A stretch of DNA of 64,000 bases, from positions 1,899,618 to 1,963,617 of the forward strand of contig OZ024850.1 of assembly GCA_964017145.1 (NCBI GenBank), read 5' to 3'. Position 1 is the first letter of the stretch, and every line of letters begins with the position of its first letter. A program made the translations under genes and the position numbers. Below are positions 20,557-32,700 of this stretch, in pieces. Below the pieces are notes generated by a model, which had not been told where the DNA came from, did no database searches, and saw only the letters and a program-made list of their open reading frames with translations. This DNA is from Agrocybe praecox (Eukaryota > Basidiomycota > Agaricomycetes > Agaricales > Agrocybaceae).

Positions 20557-22304
20557 TCAGACCAGTGAGACTTCGCCAGCTTCCATGATTTTGGACATGG
20601 TCTTCAACCTCCGATGGGCGGGGCTAGTTGGATCAGAAGGTTGTATACGGTGGGATGGTTTGACAGGCGGAAACACATATTCGCCTTTCAGGTGTTTCAA
20701 CAGTCGATGCATCTCCCACTGTGAGATTTCCCTTGAAGATGAATTCTCTGTAGGTGAGCGAGGAGGTCGAGGAAATTGGGAAATGATCGAGGAAGGTGGT
20801 CGAGGTCGCATGGGTGGTAGTGGATGTACACTTGGTCGTGGCTCTCTCATCGAGTCAAATTCACGCGCTCCGAGTATGAGGAGGAGAATGACCGTTGAAA
20901 TCCCGGCGATCATCATTTGTGGGAAGAACCCAATGCAATCTACAGACAAGATGAAAATCAGTCACTGAATCGGGGGCTCAACGGGAAAAGGAATTAGTCA
21001 TACCGATCAGGACACCTAGACAAAAAATTCCGTGGTCAGTGACTCAGATAGAAGGGCCAGCGTAGGAAACTACTTACCATCTAACCCTGGAGCGTCCGGC
21101 ATGCTGTTTCGAAGTTGTGGGATGGCAATAAGAATTGCACCAGAAGAGACCAGGTGAGGAAGTACGGCCTTGAGTGTGGGTAGCTTTCGCGCGATCAGAA
21201 CATGACCCATTGTAACATGGGTCAATACCCAGCTCACGGCAAACAGAATAAAGGTGAAGAACCGAGCACCATTGGGACGACTGATATACATGTCGATGTC
21301 CCTGCTGATGGTTTGGGTTCCGTTAGCAGAGGCGGAATAGCTTTCAAGGTCGATAGTAAGGATATCAAAGCTAGAAGTGATGTCAATGGTCGCAGCTTTG
21401 CGGATGGCAATTGTCTGATTATCGAAAGAAGCAGCGCGTATTGTGCTAGAAAGCTTATACGTATCAAAGGGATAGAGGCGAGCTTCATGAACATCGAGAA
21501 CATGGTCACTGTCAAATTGCACTAGGTTTTGGATACTAAAATTCCACATTAGCACATAATTTCCACGGCCCGATACGTAATAGCCGCTCACCTCCTCCGA
21601 TGCCCAGTATCCCTGTTAAAGGGTATTTGCAAAGGGTCATAGGTCACAGCTGGCGTATCATCGCTCGAGGGTTATCAGTACGACGCGGGTTGAGGTGCTA
21701 TAGTGAGAGGTTGACAATGACTTACTTGTCGACAAAAAAGTACATAGCTGTCATTGGCAAACCACACAGCTTACTCCCATGAAGACCCGCAGACCCAGGC
21801 AACATGAAATCCTCTCCACATGCTGCGATAGACCAACGTATGGTTATAGATGGTTCATCAATGTCGACATCTACGCTTTCTCCGACTAGGACCACCTAAA
21901 GTCAGAAGAAAGTCAAATAGTGTATCCGTCGGGGATCATGCACCACGCACCCCAGGATTTGTGCTGGCCACAGTATCTAGCGTCCGTTGGAAGAATGGTT
22001 CGTCTTCATCAGCGCCCAGGAAGGCCATAGAGATCGCCATGATAAAAAATATGGAGGATATGACGGCCAGAATTACGATGGTGCTGCCGCGCAGAGGTAT
22101 CGACATGTTCACAGGGCGCAGTGGGGTTACGGACGCGACTGAATTCTTTCTTAAAGATTCTGTGGATTTGGCGGGTGTTGTGCCACTCGCCGGGGCTTGA
22201 GGGGAAGGTCTTGCATTTTCGATTTCTTGTGGAGAAAGGTGAAAAGACCGGAGGCGGTTAAATGAGCGGCGTTGGGGCATGAATGGTGCCCTAAAAGAAG
22301 GCAT
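20557..22304 (-). CDS. Four-TM membrane protein, DUF4436-like
   Basis: Six exons (22304-21951, 21895-21726, 21612-21592, 21535-21078, 21015-21004, 20939-20557) give 465 residues in phase. A disordered N-terminus leads to one membrane helix (IVILAVISSIFFIMAISMAF), then a luminal or extracellular beta-rich region with the motif ARLYPFDTYKLSS, then three more helices (about ARFFTFILFAVSWVL, LPHLVSSGAILIAI, MMIAGISTVILLLILGA) and a Pro/Arg-rich cytosolic tail. A YPFD.Y motif followed by three helices is what I associate with the fungal DUF4436 family. This assignment rests on memory of the motif and is moderate. No function is known to me. Two exons are only 21 and 12 nt long, and the 12-nt one (GVLI) bridges the loop to the last helix. 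Confidence 0.62.
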
Positions 22305-22782
22305 GGCGTATCGTCAAACCACAGCTTGGAGGCTAAGGTATGAGACGTAAAACAGGGTCGCATTTCTTTGAGATATAAGGCTTCTATTCGCCCGCCTAGG
22401 ACGTATAAACAGGAGACTAGAAGGATTTTGAACTCTCGCTTGCGGCGATCAGACACTAAGTGCCGCTTTTTGACAGGTTTGTCAATACGGCTGGACATAC
22501 ATACAGCAATATTCGCCGTACCGGGGTGAGGAACCGGTACCCTTCCCCATTACTTTTCGCCGGGATGTCAAGAATGAGGAACAAGATCAGCATGGTTTTT
22601 CCTCAACTAAGGTTCTCAGCGAGTTTCGAGTGGCCATAGAACGGAAACATACTCACAAAATTTAACGGAACAGGAAGACATATCTAAAAACATATGTTGA
22701 TCCTAAAGAAATTCTGTGCTCAACATGAAAGTGTCTCGAAAATACGCATCGAACCCCTTCCATGGCATGATGGCAGCAGGTT
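22305..22782. other. Intergenic between DUF4436-like gene and SET/MYND gene
   Basis: Some 480 bp with overlapping short frames only. It holds the DUF4436-like promoter and the 3' end of the SET/MYND gene. Confidence 0.35.
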
Positions 22783-24335
22783 TTACTTCTCGCTCGCCAG
22801 TAATTCCCCTAAGAATGCGATTTCCTCCATTGGTCCATTGTTATCCCCTTCATCTCCCAAGATTGAGAGGACATGGGAGGCAAGACTTAGAAACACCTCA
22901 GCTTGTTTTCTAATCACTTGAGTCCGCTCTTCCAGACTTGCATCATTGGAAGAAGAAGAATCAGAAGAAGCAGAGATCGTCGCATTCCAGGCTGTCTTCG
23001 CCAACTCTAAAAGGTGCATGCCTGTAGAGTGAGCACCCTGGGAGTAAGCCGGAACTGTACGCAGAGAAGTGGCATGAAGATGCTCACCAATTTGCGGGTA
23101 ATTGGCTGGATAAACGAGCAAATACAGCGATAGAAGAGTCATACCGCTCTTGAGGGCGACATCGTACTTCAAATCATGTGAAGATTGGCTGAATGCATCT
23201 GATAATGTCGTCATATAAGATTCTCGCAGAAGACAGTACAGGTTCGGTGGTGTGTCTTCGATTGACGGGTCAGGTAATTTGAGGCCACTTATCGAACCTA
23301 TGTCAACGAAGGAATTCAGTTGATCTTCAAGGCTGGATAATTTCACTTCATCATCAGGGATTTCTGGTAACGTTCCTATGCGTCTGAGGAAAAGACACGA
23401 AGAACATTGACATTTGAAGCCGTAAGTAAGTTCCAGGATTTGTTCGCGAGTTTGTAACAAGCCTGGATCAAGGTAAGGCAAACAAATCTAATCTCCACCA
23501 TCAATAGGCGATAAGATGACATGAATTTTAATGTATGTACCTCTTCCCCAGGTGATATTTCACGAAGAGCTACAACTTCCATAATGACGCATTGTGTGGG
23601 TGATAAGATGTACTTGGCAGCCGCGTTGGGGGTACATGAATGATTGAAGAGGCGACTCGCTATTGGAAAGACACCATGTCCAATCGTTGTCAAATGAGAG
23701 TGTATTGCAAAATTGTTGTTTCCAAAACGCATATAAATTTTTTGGAGAAGGTCGATTGAAGGCTGTGGCTTGATCGGGCATATGTGTGGATAAGTGCCGG
23801 AGTCGACTGAATGCTGGGGTCCAGGAAGCAAGGACAGCAAAACGGAGTACAGCGTGGAATCTTCAGAAGCGTATGCGTTTGGAAGCAGAGAGATTTGGGC
23901 GACAACATGGGAAAGAAGGATCGAGTCATATTTTTCATGTGCTTGAAGTGCTTGATACTCTGTCGAAGAAGTGTAGGGATTGAATATTTTGCATATCCGC
24001 TTATGATGTGTTCGCCACTGTGCAGCCTGGCCTACCGAGCGAGGGAGAATTATATATGGGTAGCTTGCTCGGGATAGAAACTAGCTTCACTTACATTCAG
24101 CGTCACAGTACCAATACGATCCGCAACCCGTACATTTTTTCAGAGTAGACCGTGTCCGAAAACAATAATCACATCGCTGGCCTTTCTCGGAATCGAGTAG
24201 AATAGTGGCCAGTGCAGGTGTGGAAAGGATTGAAGAACCCGCCTGGAAGCATACTTTGGCTACTGTTTTATCCCGTGCGTTCGGATGAGATACAAGGTCG
24301 ATTGTCTTCGGGATCCATGATTGTAGGCTCTGCAT
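22783..24335 (-). CDS. SET and MYND domain protein (SMYD-like lysine methyltransferase)
   Basis: Three exons (24335-24095, 24031-23541, 23487-22783) give about 478 residues. A split SET domain surrounds a MYND zinc finger: RCDYCF....LKKCTGCGSYWYCDAECQ..QWRTHHKRIC supplies the zinc ligands. The catalytic SET part has SRLFNHSCTPNAA (SAM/active-site motif) and ALREISPGEEICLPYLD, followed by the post-SET Cys cluster GFKCQCSSC. The C-terminal half is helical (TPR-like), as in SMYD proteins. Such enzymes methylate lysine on histones or cytosolic proteins, and the target is unknown. No in-frame ATG exists ahead of MQSLQSWIPK in the first open frame, so that ATG is used. A further upstream exon is possible because little precedes the MYND finger. 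Confidence 0.88.
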
Positions 24336-24677
24336 GAGAGAATCAGGATTCAGTACTTCAGTATTCAATATATTCAAAAGTTTGGAACGCGATACATGAT
24401 GTCACACGCCTGCAAACACACGGACCCGCAATCAAAAACGCAAAGCACCCGGCCACTAATTTGTACGCAAGCACTCAATGTGAAAAAGAGGATATATTGT
24501 TTACAACATAATAATGACAAAAATGCAGTAGAATACAATTTAATTTACAACAAAAATTGTTTGACACCATCTAATTAATTTTAAAGACATCTCTTTTACC
24601 CCATCCATTAGATAGTTGTAGCCCTAAAGAAGTATTGATACAGTTGTTGAAAATTCGTTATTGAGTTGAAGGCTGCT
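24336..24677. other. Intergenic between SET/MYND and adenylation-domain genes
   Basis: About 340 bp, AT-rich, holding the promoter of the SET/MYND gene and the 3' UTR of the adenylation-domain gene. No gene or repeat is recognised. Confidence 0.35.
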
Positions 24678-27600
24678 TTACGAGTCCCAGATGGCACCAA
24701 AGGCTGGGATACCCCTGCTCATCATTCCGTACACCACCTTTCTGGTTAATTTCTGGTTTGAGATCACGCAGACGGCTTCTGCGTTGAATTCTTTGACAAG
24801 TCGGTAGGTCAATTTGACCATGTCAGGCTTGCCGTGAGCGCGTGTGTCTAAAAGTGTAACTTGAGCACTGGTAAATGTAGAAGGTCACATGCACACGAGA
24901 CTGACCATATATGACTGCACCGGGAGAAGCTCCAAGGATAGAGTCAACGAACTCGTCTCCAAACGTTTCTCGAACGTTGGGTGAGGTCCAGAGAAGGCGG
25001 ATGGGTATTCTTTTCTCCAAAATGCAAGGCGCGCATGGTCCAATTCCCGAGCCTGTGGCAACAAATACTACACGGCGGAAGAGAGGAACTATGCGAAGGA
25101 CACCAAAGGTTGGGATTCCTCGTACCCATAGTTCGGTTGGGGGATTCGCGATCTGTTTCGATGTCCAATCTCCTGCCCTGCTTACGACAAGAGAGTATCC
25201 TTTCTGTCCAGGAACAGGGACAGTAGCGAATCCGTGCCATTCCATGAGAGGATTGTCAGAAACACGAGTGAAGCTTCCAGGAATAGGGGTCACTTTGATT
25301 GAGTGTAAGAAATAATTACAGATGAGGGGCACAACATAAACTTACCGTAATCAAAGTACAGGCGGACTGCATGGTTTGACAAAACCACGCTCCTCACTGG
25401 AACTTTACGAAGTCTTACCCAGGGTAAGATGATAGAGGCTAACATTGAATATGTTTAGTTTACTTTAACGAAAATAAGACGACGTGCAGATATGGTCTAA
25501 CCTGTGAGGATCACGAGTAGCCAGAACGGTGGGGCTTTGACCAAGGCCATACCCAAATTTTGTCCTTCCGTTTTGTAATCGTTGGTCAGGAGGACAAACT
25601 TGGGGAGCTGTAAGTACGAGATATGTCAAAAATAAATAATAAAAGCCGACCTGGCACCACACTAGAGCCGTGCTGGTCCAGCCTAGGAATCGGTGGACTT
25701 TCTCGAAGGTATTGTGTTTCTTTGAGCGAAGTGTTGGGTGGGCAAAGGCCACTATTCCAATCAAGAACACCAATATGACATAAGTAACCGTAAGAGTCGC
25801 GATGGAAATCTGCCACAGCATATGGTCAATAGTGTCACTTAAAAATCGGCTTTGACCATACGGGCTTACCTTGCGATTATCGAGCATTTCTTTCGTAGCC
25901 TGACCAGTGAAAAGAGCGAGCCACACGACTCCTGAAGTAGCGCATCCAGAATGTAAACCTCCGATGTGGTACACTCTCGCACAGACGCGACGAATTGCAA
26001 GAGGCCATCTAGATTGCGGATCAATCATTATTCAAAGACAGAAAATCTCGGAAAAGGTGTACATACGAGGTAGGCACGGAGCAGAAGACATTGAAGAAGG
26101 CATTGATCACATAGTCTTGACGCATGAGGATAGCACAGAAAAGGTTTGCGATGACTATTGTCCCGATTTGTTGCGCGTTCGCTCCACGGAAGATGACAGA
26201 AATGAAAACTGCCATATTTGTGATGAAGACGACTCCGAAGAGACGGCGGTATAAAGTGAAGATCTGGTGACGAAGGTTGCGTGTTTTCTTTCCTTGAGTC
26301 TTTGAAGGGAGAGGGTCCTCAAGGTAGCCGCTCCAGGGGTGTTCGGGTTTCATTGGAACCATGGAAGACGCATCAGAACCAAGATCGGATGTACTAACGT
26401 TGACTGAATCTGTATGAACAGTCGTGGATGGACGGATGCTGACCGCGAGGCCTGTTTCAACGTCTTCTGACTTGGGGTTTTGTTGATAGACAGCAGGGGG
26501 GGTGGAGATAGAAAATTTCTCGATTACGGGTACATCTGGTTTGGTTGGGGCTGAATCCGCTGCAGGCGCTGCCTCAGTCATATGCTGCCTAGCTATTTTC
26601 TCGAGCTCCCTCCTATCGGTCTTGCCATTCCTGTTGAACGTTTTATTATTAGAAAGCCATGGCGTATAACTAAAGATAGGCCTCACGTCGTATGTGGAAA
26701 CGCGTCCATGCCAAGAATTTTTGTTGGTACCGCGTAGTAAGGCTGAATTTTAGCTGCCGCTGCTTGTATCGTTTCTGAAGGTACTCCGGAAGGCGTAATA
26801 AATCCCCACAATTCTCCATCGATGAGGAGCGCAACCGCAGCTTGTACTCCGTTGCATGTCTACATTGGAAATAAGACATAAATATAGCACTCGAAGTATG
26901 AGGTAATTCTTCTCACCTCCATTGCTGATGCAACGCCATCCAGCTCGACTCGGAATCCCTACATATGAATTGTCAGGAATGTCCAAAAAACAGCCGGAGT
27001 TTGCATACCTTTATTTTTACTTGGTTATCGATTCGACCGAGATGTTCTAAAGTGCCGTTTGATGTCCAACGTCTGAGCGGACATTAGAGCTAAAGCTTAT
27101 TGCGTGAATATATCCGGCTACTCACCCGAGGTCACCAGTATTGAACATGAATTTCCTGAGATCGAGAAGGATGAGGCAATTTCAATCGCAATTGTCAAGT
27201 AAATGTTCTCACCCGTCTCTTGTGAAAGGATCCAACACATAACGTTCCGCAGTTTTCTGAGGAAGATTGACATAGCCTCTGGTAATCCCAGCACCACCGG
27301 CCCACATAACGCCAACTGCTCCAATGGGAACTGGCTGCATATTGTCATCGAGTACGTAGACATTATTGTTGGGCGTTGGTTTGCCGATGGTGAGAAAATC
27401 CCCAGAAACATGGTCTTGCATGGTATTAACTATCGTTATCTGCGGCAAGAACCAGTCAGTAAATCTATTATAGTTTTCGTCAAATGCTTACCTCCGTTGG
27501 ACCGCAAGAATTATAAAATTGACCATGGAGAGCCCACTCGTCGGCGAGTGCTAAGACGAGAATGAGCACGATTCCTTTCTTTTTGAAAAATATACAAGAC

Positions 27601-28654
27601 GAACCTTTTGGGCATGGTTCACCTGCTACAGCAACGGTTTTGATATTCGGGTAATCGGAAGGTTTATGGGGCGAGAGCATCGATGGTGTAGCGACAACAA
27701 TGTCGACTTTCTTCATAACTGCGCGCCACTCCTTCGACGACTTTCCTCTCAGGCACAGAGTGCTACCATTACACATACTGCCAAGAATTTCCTGTGTTTA
27801 TATTATGAGAAGATTCAAAACAGCGCTTGAGTAGAGCTCACCCAAGCAGCCATATCAAAAGATATATTCATGAGCTGAGAAACGCGCAGTCCAGGTCGCA
27901 TTCCAAGGTTGCCAGGAGCCAAGCAAAGAACTGCAAAGATTTCAACGTCGTGATAGACGCGGTAACAGAAGATACCCACGATTGGTCGCATTCCCGTGGG
28001 TGACATCGACTCCCTTTGGCACTCCCGTCGTACCTTTAGGGTTGAATCAGACGAGATAGAAAGCAAATATATAAAATTCAACATACCGCTTGTGTAAATG
28101 ACGTAAACACCATGATTCGATGTTGACAAGTCAGCTGGTTTCCTGCAATGCGAACTTGTGGATTCTGGGCAGATTATGTCTTCGAGACAAATTGGTTGCC
28201 AGTCCCCGAGGACGCGATGAGCGAATTTCTGTAGAACCAAAGCCACAGAAGATTCAGAGCCGGTTAAGGCGTGTTTGAGAGTGCTGTCGGACACGATATT
28301 GCCGTCAAGAGGGACATACGCCGCTCCGGCCTTCAGAATACCTAGGATGCCAACAATCATTGGAATTGAGCGCTCAGCCAGGAAACAGACCCGCGAGTCG
28401 AGCTTGACTCCGATTTCTTGGAGATGGGTAGCGACACAGTTCGCTTGACGGTCCAATTCGGCATAGGTTATGGTTTTCTCGAAATCTTCAACAGCTATGG
28501 CGTTGGGTTGTGCACGAGCATGAAACTCGAAGGCGTGATGAACGCATTGGAAAGGAGAAGCCGATGATGGCCCAACCCCAAATTCGACAAACAGTGCCTT
28601 GTCAGAAGGAGAAAGGTCCTGGAGTGGATCGGTGTTTGGCACCTGAGGATGCAT
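24678..28654 (-). CDS. NRPS-like adenylation domain fused to ferric-reductase-like membrane oxidoreductase
   Basis: Seventeen exons join in phase into a protein of about 1,000 residues. The N-terminal half is an adenylation domain with core motifs in order: TYAELD, LKAGAAYVPLD, YTSGTTGVPKGV (across an intron), NISFDMAAWE with the Asp that binds the substrate amino group, FYNSCGPTE, FNTGDLG, GRIDNQVKIKGFRVE and the catalytic Lys in TNGKTDRREL. Directly after it, without any LGG-S-type carrier motif, come a 100-residue Ser/Thr/Pro linker and about six membrane segments with conserved-looking His (GLHSG, FAHP, FEKVHRFLGW). A flavodehydrogenase half follows (SRAGDWTSKQI; NAD-site VFVATGSGIGPCAP), ending in SRGIPAFGAIWDS. 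This suggests amino-acid activation coupled to membrane redox chemistry or metal reduction. The product is unknown. The start is the first in-frame ATG (MHPQVPNTD). Confidence 0.85.
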
Positions 28655-29742
28655 TGCCAGTTGAGGATGAACTGCCAAAGTGAGTGAAATTGGGTTGGAG
28701 AAACAGACGATTGTTTCGACACCTTATAAACCATACAGGAGGATACACCCTTGACAGGATGGCGCACACCATGTTAGGTCGGTACTCCGATAAAGAACCG
28801 TTTTACAGATCCATTTGGAGGACAGATATCATCTAATGGCCAATTTGCAACTAAAATAACAGATGACGAGATGCCACGAGAGATTCGAAATGGTTAACAC
28901 AGGATACCAGAGTTCTTTGAACCATTTCTCCACATGGAGTCGGCAGAGATAGAGGATGGTGTTAAAATAAGCACTCGCGGTATTGAGTACTGCGTAATAG
29001 TTTAGCGACAGCCAAGAGAGTTTACGATGGAGAGAAGGAGAGAAGGATAGTCAATAGTCACCGAGCAGCGTTCCGGAGTACGAACAGCCAGTCGACAAAT
29101 AAGGATAAGAGTCCAACACGATGAGCGAAGACTGATGGGCGTTCAAAAGATCAGCCTTTGTTTGGTAGACAAGGTTCTGCATAACAACCCTTTAACAGGC
29201 CAGATGGTCCCACGATCGGTCATTTCTATGTTTAAGACGTGGATCAGGCGTTATAGACAGGCTTCCGGTCAACAGTTGGATGACAAGGCTAGAAGAACGG
29301 AGAACAGGTCAATAAACTTCGGAAACTTGTTCCTTCGAACTTCGGAAGAATGGCAAGCATAATTATCAGAGGAATAGCACGAGGTATGCCACCAGTGTCG
29401 CCATAAGATTTTGGCACATGCCTCATGAACAGAGAGTTCTTCCAAAGTTCGTCGGTGCAAAAATGAACGTGAAATGAGCGTTGTTATTAATAAAGCACAT
29501 ACTAGCCAAGGATTACGAGCTACCAGGAAAGTTTACCACGAGGATGAAAATCCTATGTGAATCCGTCAGTATCCCATCTTGGATCCTGATTGTGTCCGGT
29601 GGTAGTCACGCCGAATCGTCCAAAAGGCGCGGCTAAATGATACTTGTGCAATAGAACGTCCTTACATGCCAGGAATTTGAATGTAGGGCGGATAGATATG
29701 CCAAACGTTGCCCGGAGTCCCACAAAATAGATATCGCATGAA
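28655..29742. other. Intergenic between adenylation-domain gene and RAD50
   Basis: Roughly 1.1 kb carrying the promoter of the adenylation-domain gene and the RAD50 3' end. The short frames at 29135-29362 (+) and 29269-29460 (-) oppose each other and have no support. Confidence 0.4.
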
Positions 29743-32700
29743 TTATCTGAATCGTTGCCGGTCTATCACAGATTTCTGTCTCGAATCGCGAGCCACGCGC
29801 CTAGTCAAAGGTGGTCAATACATAACAATATAGAAGCCAATTTACACCAAACCAGTAATATTCCATCACGTCGCTTTGCCCAAGTTTTCTCAAAAAGTTC
29901 TCGTCATGCGTGATGATAATCAATTGGAAGTTCGAATGCGCCTTGCGCTCATTGATTATGCTATGTTAAGAGTATGAGCATCAAGAAAACACAAGAAAAC
30001 ACATATGCTGCACTCACTCCACGAGGCTCGACGCCAGGGCGTCGATATTCTCTGTATCCAGAGCATTTGTGGGCTCATCAAGAGCAAGGATACCGCAATT
30101 CTGCCCAAACGAGTCGGAGAGCGCGAGTCTGATAATAATGGATGCCAGCATCTTTTGTCCGGCAGAACATCGGCCACGCATGTCCATCTCAACTTGGTCT
30201 TTACTCATAACCACCTAAAGTCCTTGAGTTACGGGCAAGGACGAGAGGGAAATGCGTGACACATACTCGATAATTATAGGAGCGTTTAGAAGCCCCACCT
30301 TCAATATCAGAACGTATTTTAATCCCGTCGATATCTATAGACCGATGGTCAACCGAGGACTATTCACGGACCGAGACTTATACGCACCTGTTCCCTGATA
30401 CGTTTTGTTCCAAAGGTGTTTCATGGTGTCATTGACTTCTTCCATCTTGAGGCCATGATACTTCATGATAGCACTGAATATGGACGATGAAAATTGCTAC
30501 GTCAGCCACTTTAGAGGAGGGCTTACTCACTTGTCCAGCGCCTTCGCATACTTCTCTAGATCGTTGTTCGCCATGTCGGACACCTAATTGCGAAGAAAAA
30601 TAATTGTCATCAAACATTTCTATAAGGACCAGACTAAATACCTTGACTCTAATGAGCTGGTCGGTGTAGTTCTTGTACACATCTTTGTACTCTTTCTGAT
30701 CGGTCTCTAATGACTTCAACTGCGCCTTCAAAGACCCAATCTCGCCAGTGAGTTGATGGAACTAGAGTTTTGAGAGGTAAGAAAGAAAGGTGAAGGGAGA
30801 TAGGAACAAAAGGGACGGACCACTTCGCCCAACTTATCTTCTTTCCGTTTTGCGGGTTCGTATTTATCTTCGTAGTTTCTCCGGGCCTTAGCAGCTTCGT
30901 CCATATCATAAGAGTCAATCTCCGCTTGAGTATTGGCTATGTCTCTTGTCAACTTCTGTACAAAGATGTTATCCCGGAGATTAGAGATAGTGGCTTCGCT
31001 CTCGTTGACTTCCTTCTCGATGCTGCTTATGACCTCACGAGACGTCTCGATTTGGGTTTGCAGGTCGCGAAGTTGGGCCTCGCATTGTTCTAGACGTGAT
31101 GAACACTCTTCTAGCGCACGGGCTTTCTTCTCTTTAACGTATCTAGATGCTCCTTGAGTGGTTTTTACGCATCCCAAATTGGGAATAAAACATACCTGTC
31201 GATGTTTTTGTTCTTTTCAGTCAAACGGTCCATCGTTCTGTTCACCTCTTCAAAAAGCTTTTGAGTCTCGGCGATTCTCGTATCGAGATCTTTTTTAACT
31301 AGTCTATGCGCTTCATCGAGAGCGATGATCGGAGCGTGAGCCTCGGATATTCTACCCTCGATTTCCTACCAAATGTCGTTAGAGTAAGGATAAATCGAAC
31401 GCAATTTGACCGACTTTATATTGTGGGGTATATGTCGCAATTTCCCCTTTCATTCTTTTGATATCTCCTTCGAAATTTTCTTTTTCCTTGATTTTCGTTT
31501 GTAAATCACGTTCGCTCAGCTGTGATATGTGTATTTTATTTTCCAGCTCTCGACAAAGATCGGTCAGTTGCTCATATTTGTTGGCGTAGCCTTTGCTTTC
31601 CTTCTCGTTGTCCTTGCTATAGAAAAAGGGCGATAAGTGTTCCTATAAAGTGGGGACATCTGTCCTACAAAATACGCACAGTTGGCCGTTCACTTCACTG
31701 AGTTCACGCTGGACGTCACCAACAGTTCTCGTATTACCAGTTGCCATCAACTGATTTTCAAGGGATTTTGCATTTACGGTTGCCCTTTCAATCTCCCCTA
31801 TCAAACGGCTAATGTTTGATGCGATATTCTTTAACGTAGCGATGTCCTTTGAGCGTTCGTTGACAGCTTTGAGTTTTTCACTGGCCTAAAATGAACAGAG
31901 TTGAGGCTTAAACTGAATAAAAAACATTACAATGATGACAAACCTCTTCGGCTGCTGCCTCAGTTTCCGGCTTTCGTCGCGTTAATTGTTTGATTTGTTC
32001 CTCTAGGTGTGGGATTTCCTTGTTTCTGATCTCGTCGAGCATAGCTTGCGTAGGTCGCAATTTTTGTAGCACATCGACCTCATCTGTCCAAGCCGCTACT
32101 TCATCTTCCAGGTTGACTTCTGACTTGATCGCCGATAGATATTCTTTCATCTTATAGCTTTGTGAGAATAACAGTAAACGATGGATTCATGTAGATGTGT
32201 ACCTTTCTTTCAAACTCGACATATTGATTATCGTCTAGGGGCCGATTACAAGCACCACAGAGCCTTTCCAGCCTTCCCTTATTCAATAGAGATTGGTAGA
32301 CCTTTTGTGACCCAGCAGATGTTCCCGCCTCACTGAGTGAAAGCGGCATAAGCTCAAATGCCCGGGTATTCCGTCTCGACTTACCTTTGGAGACTGTTTA
32401 ATTCCCTAAGTGCCTCGGTGATGGCGGTTTCCAGCGTGAACCCAGCAAAAGTGCTTTGTAAACCAGAAACAACCTGTGCTTCTAAGCCTTCGAAGAGTAA
32501 GTACACTTATTGCCAGCCCGCAGTTCCATAGAATGCACATACTTTTTTCTTTTGTTTGTTTCTCTTGGAGTTGCTCCTTGATTAGATTCAGCTCGTCCCG
32601 CAATTTTTCCAGCTTGCTGGTGGCGACTCTGCTTTCGGTTGACAATCTTTTGTGTTCGTCCTCGTTTTCACTATCGAGTGTTGACAAACATGACAACGTA

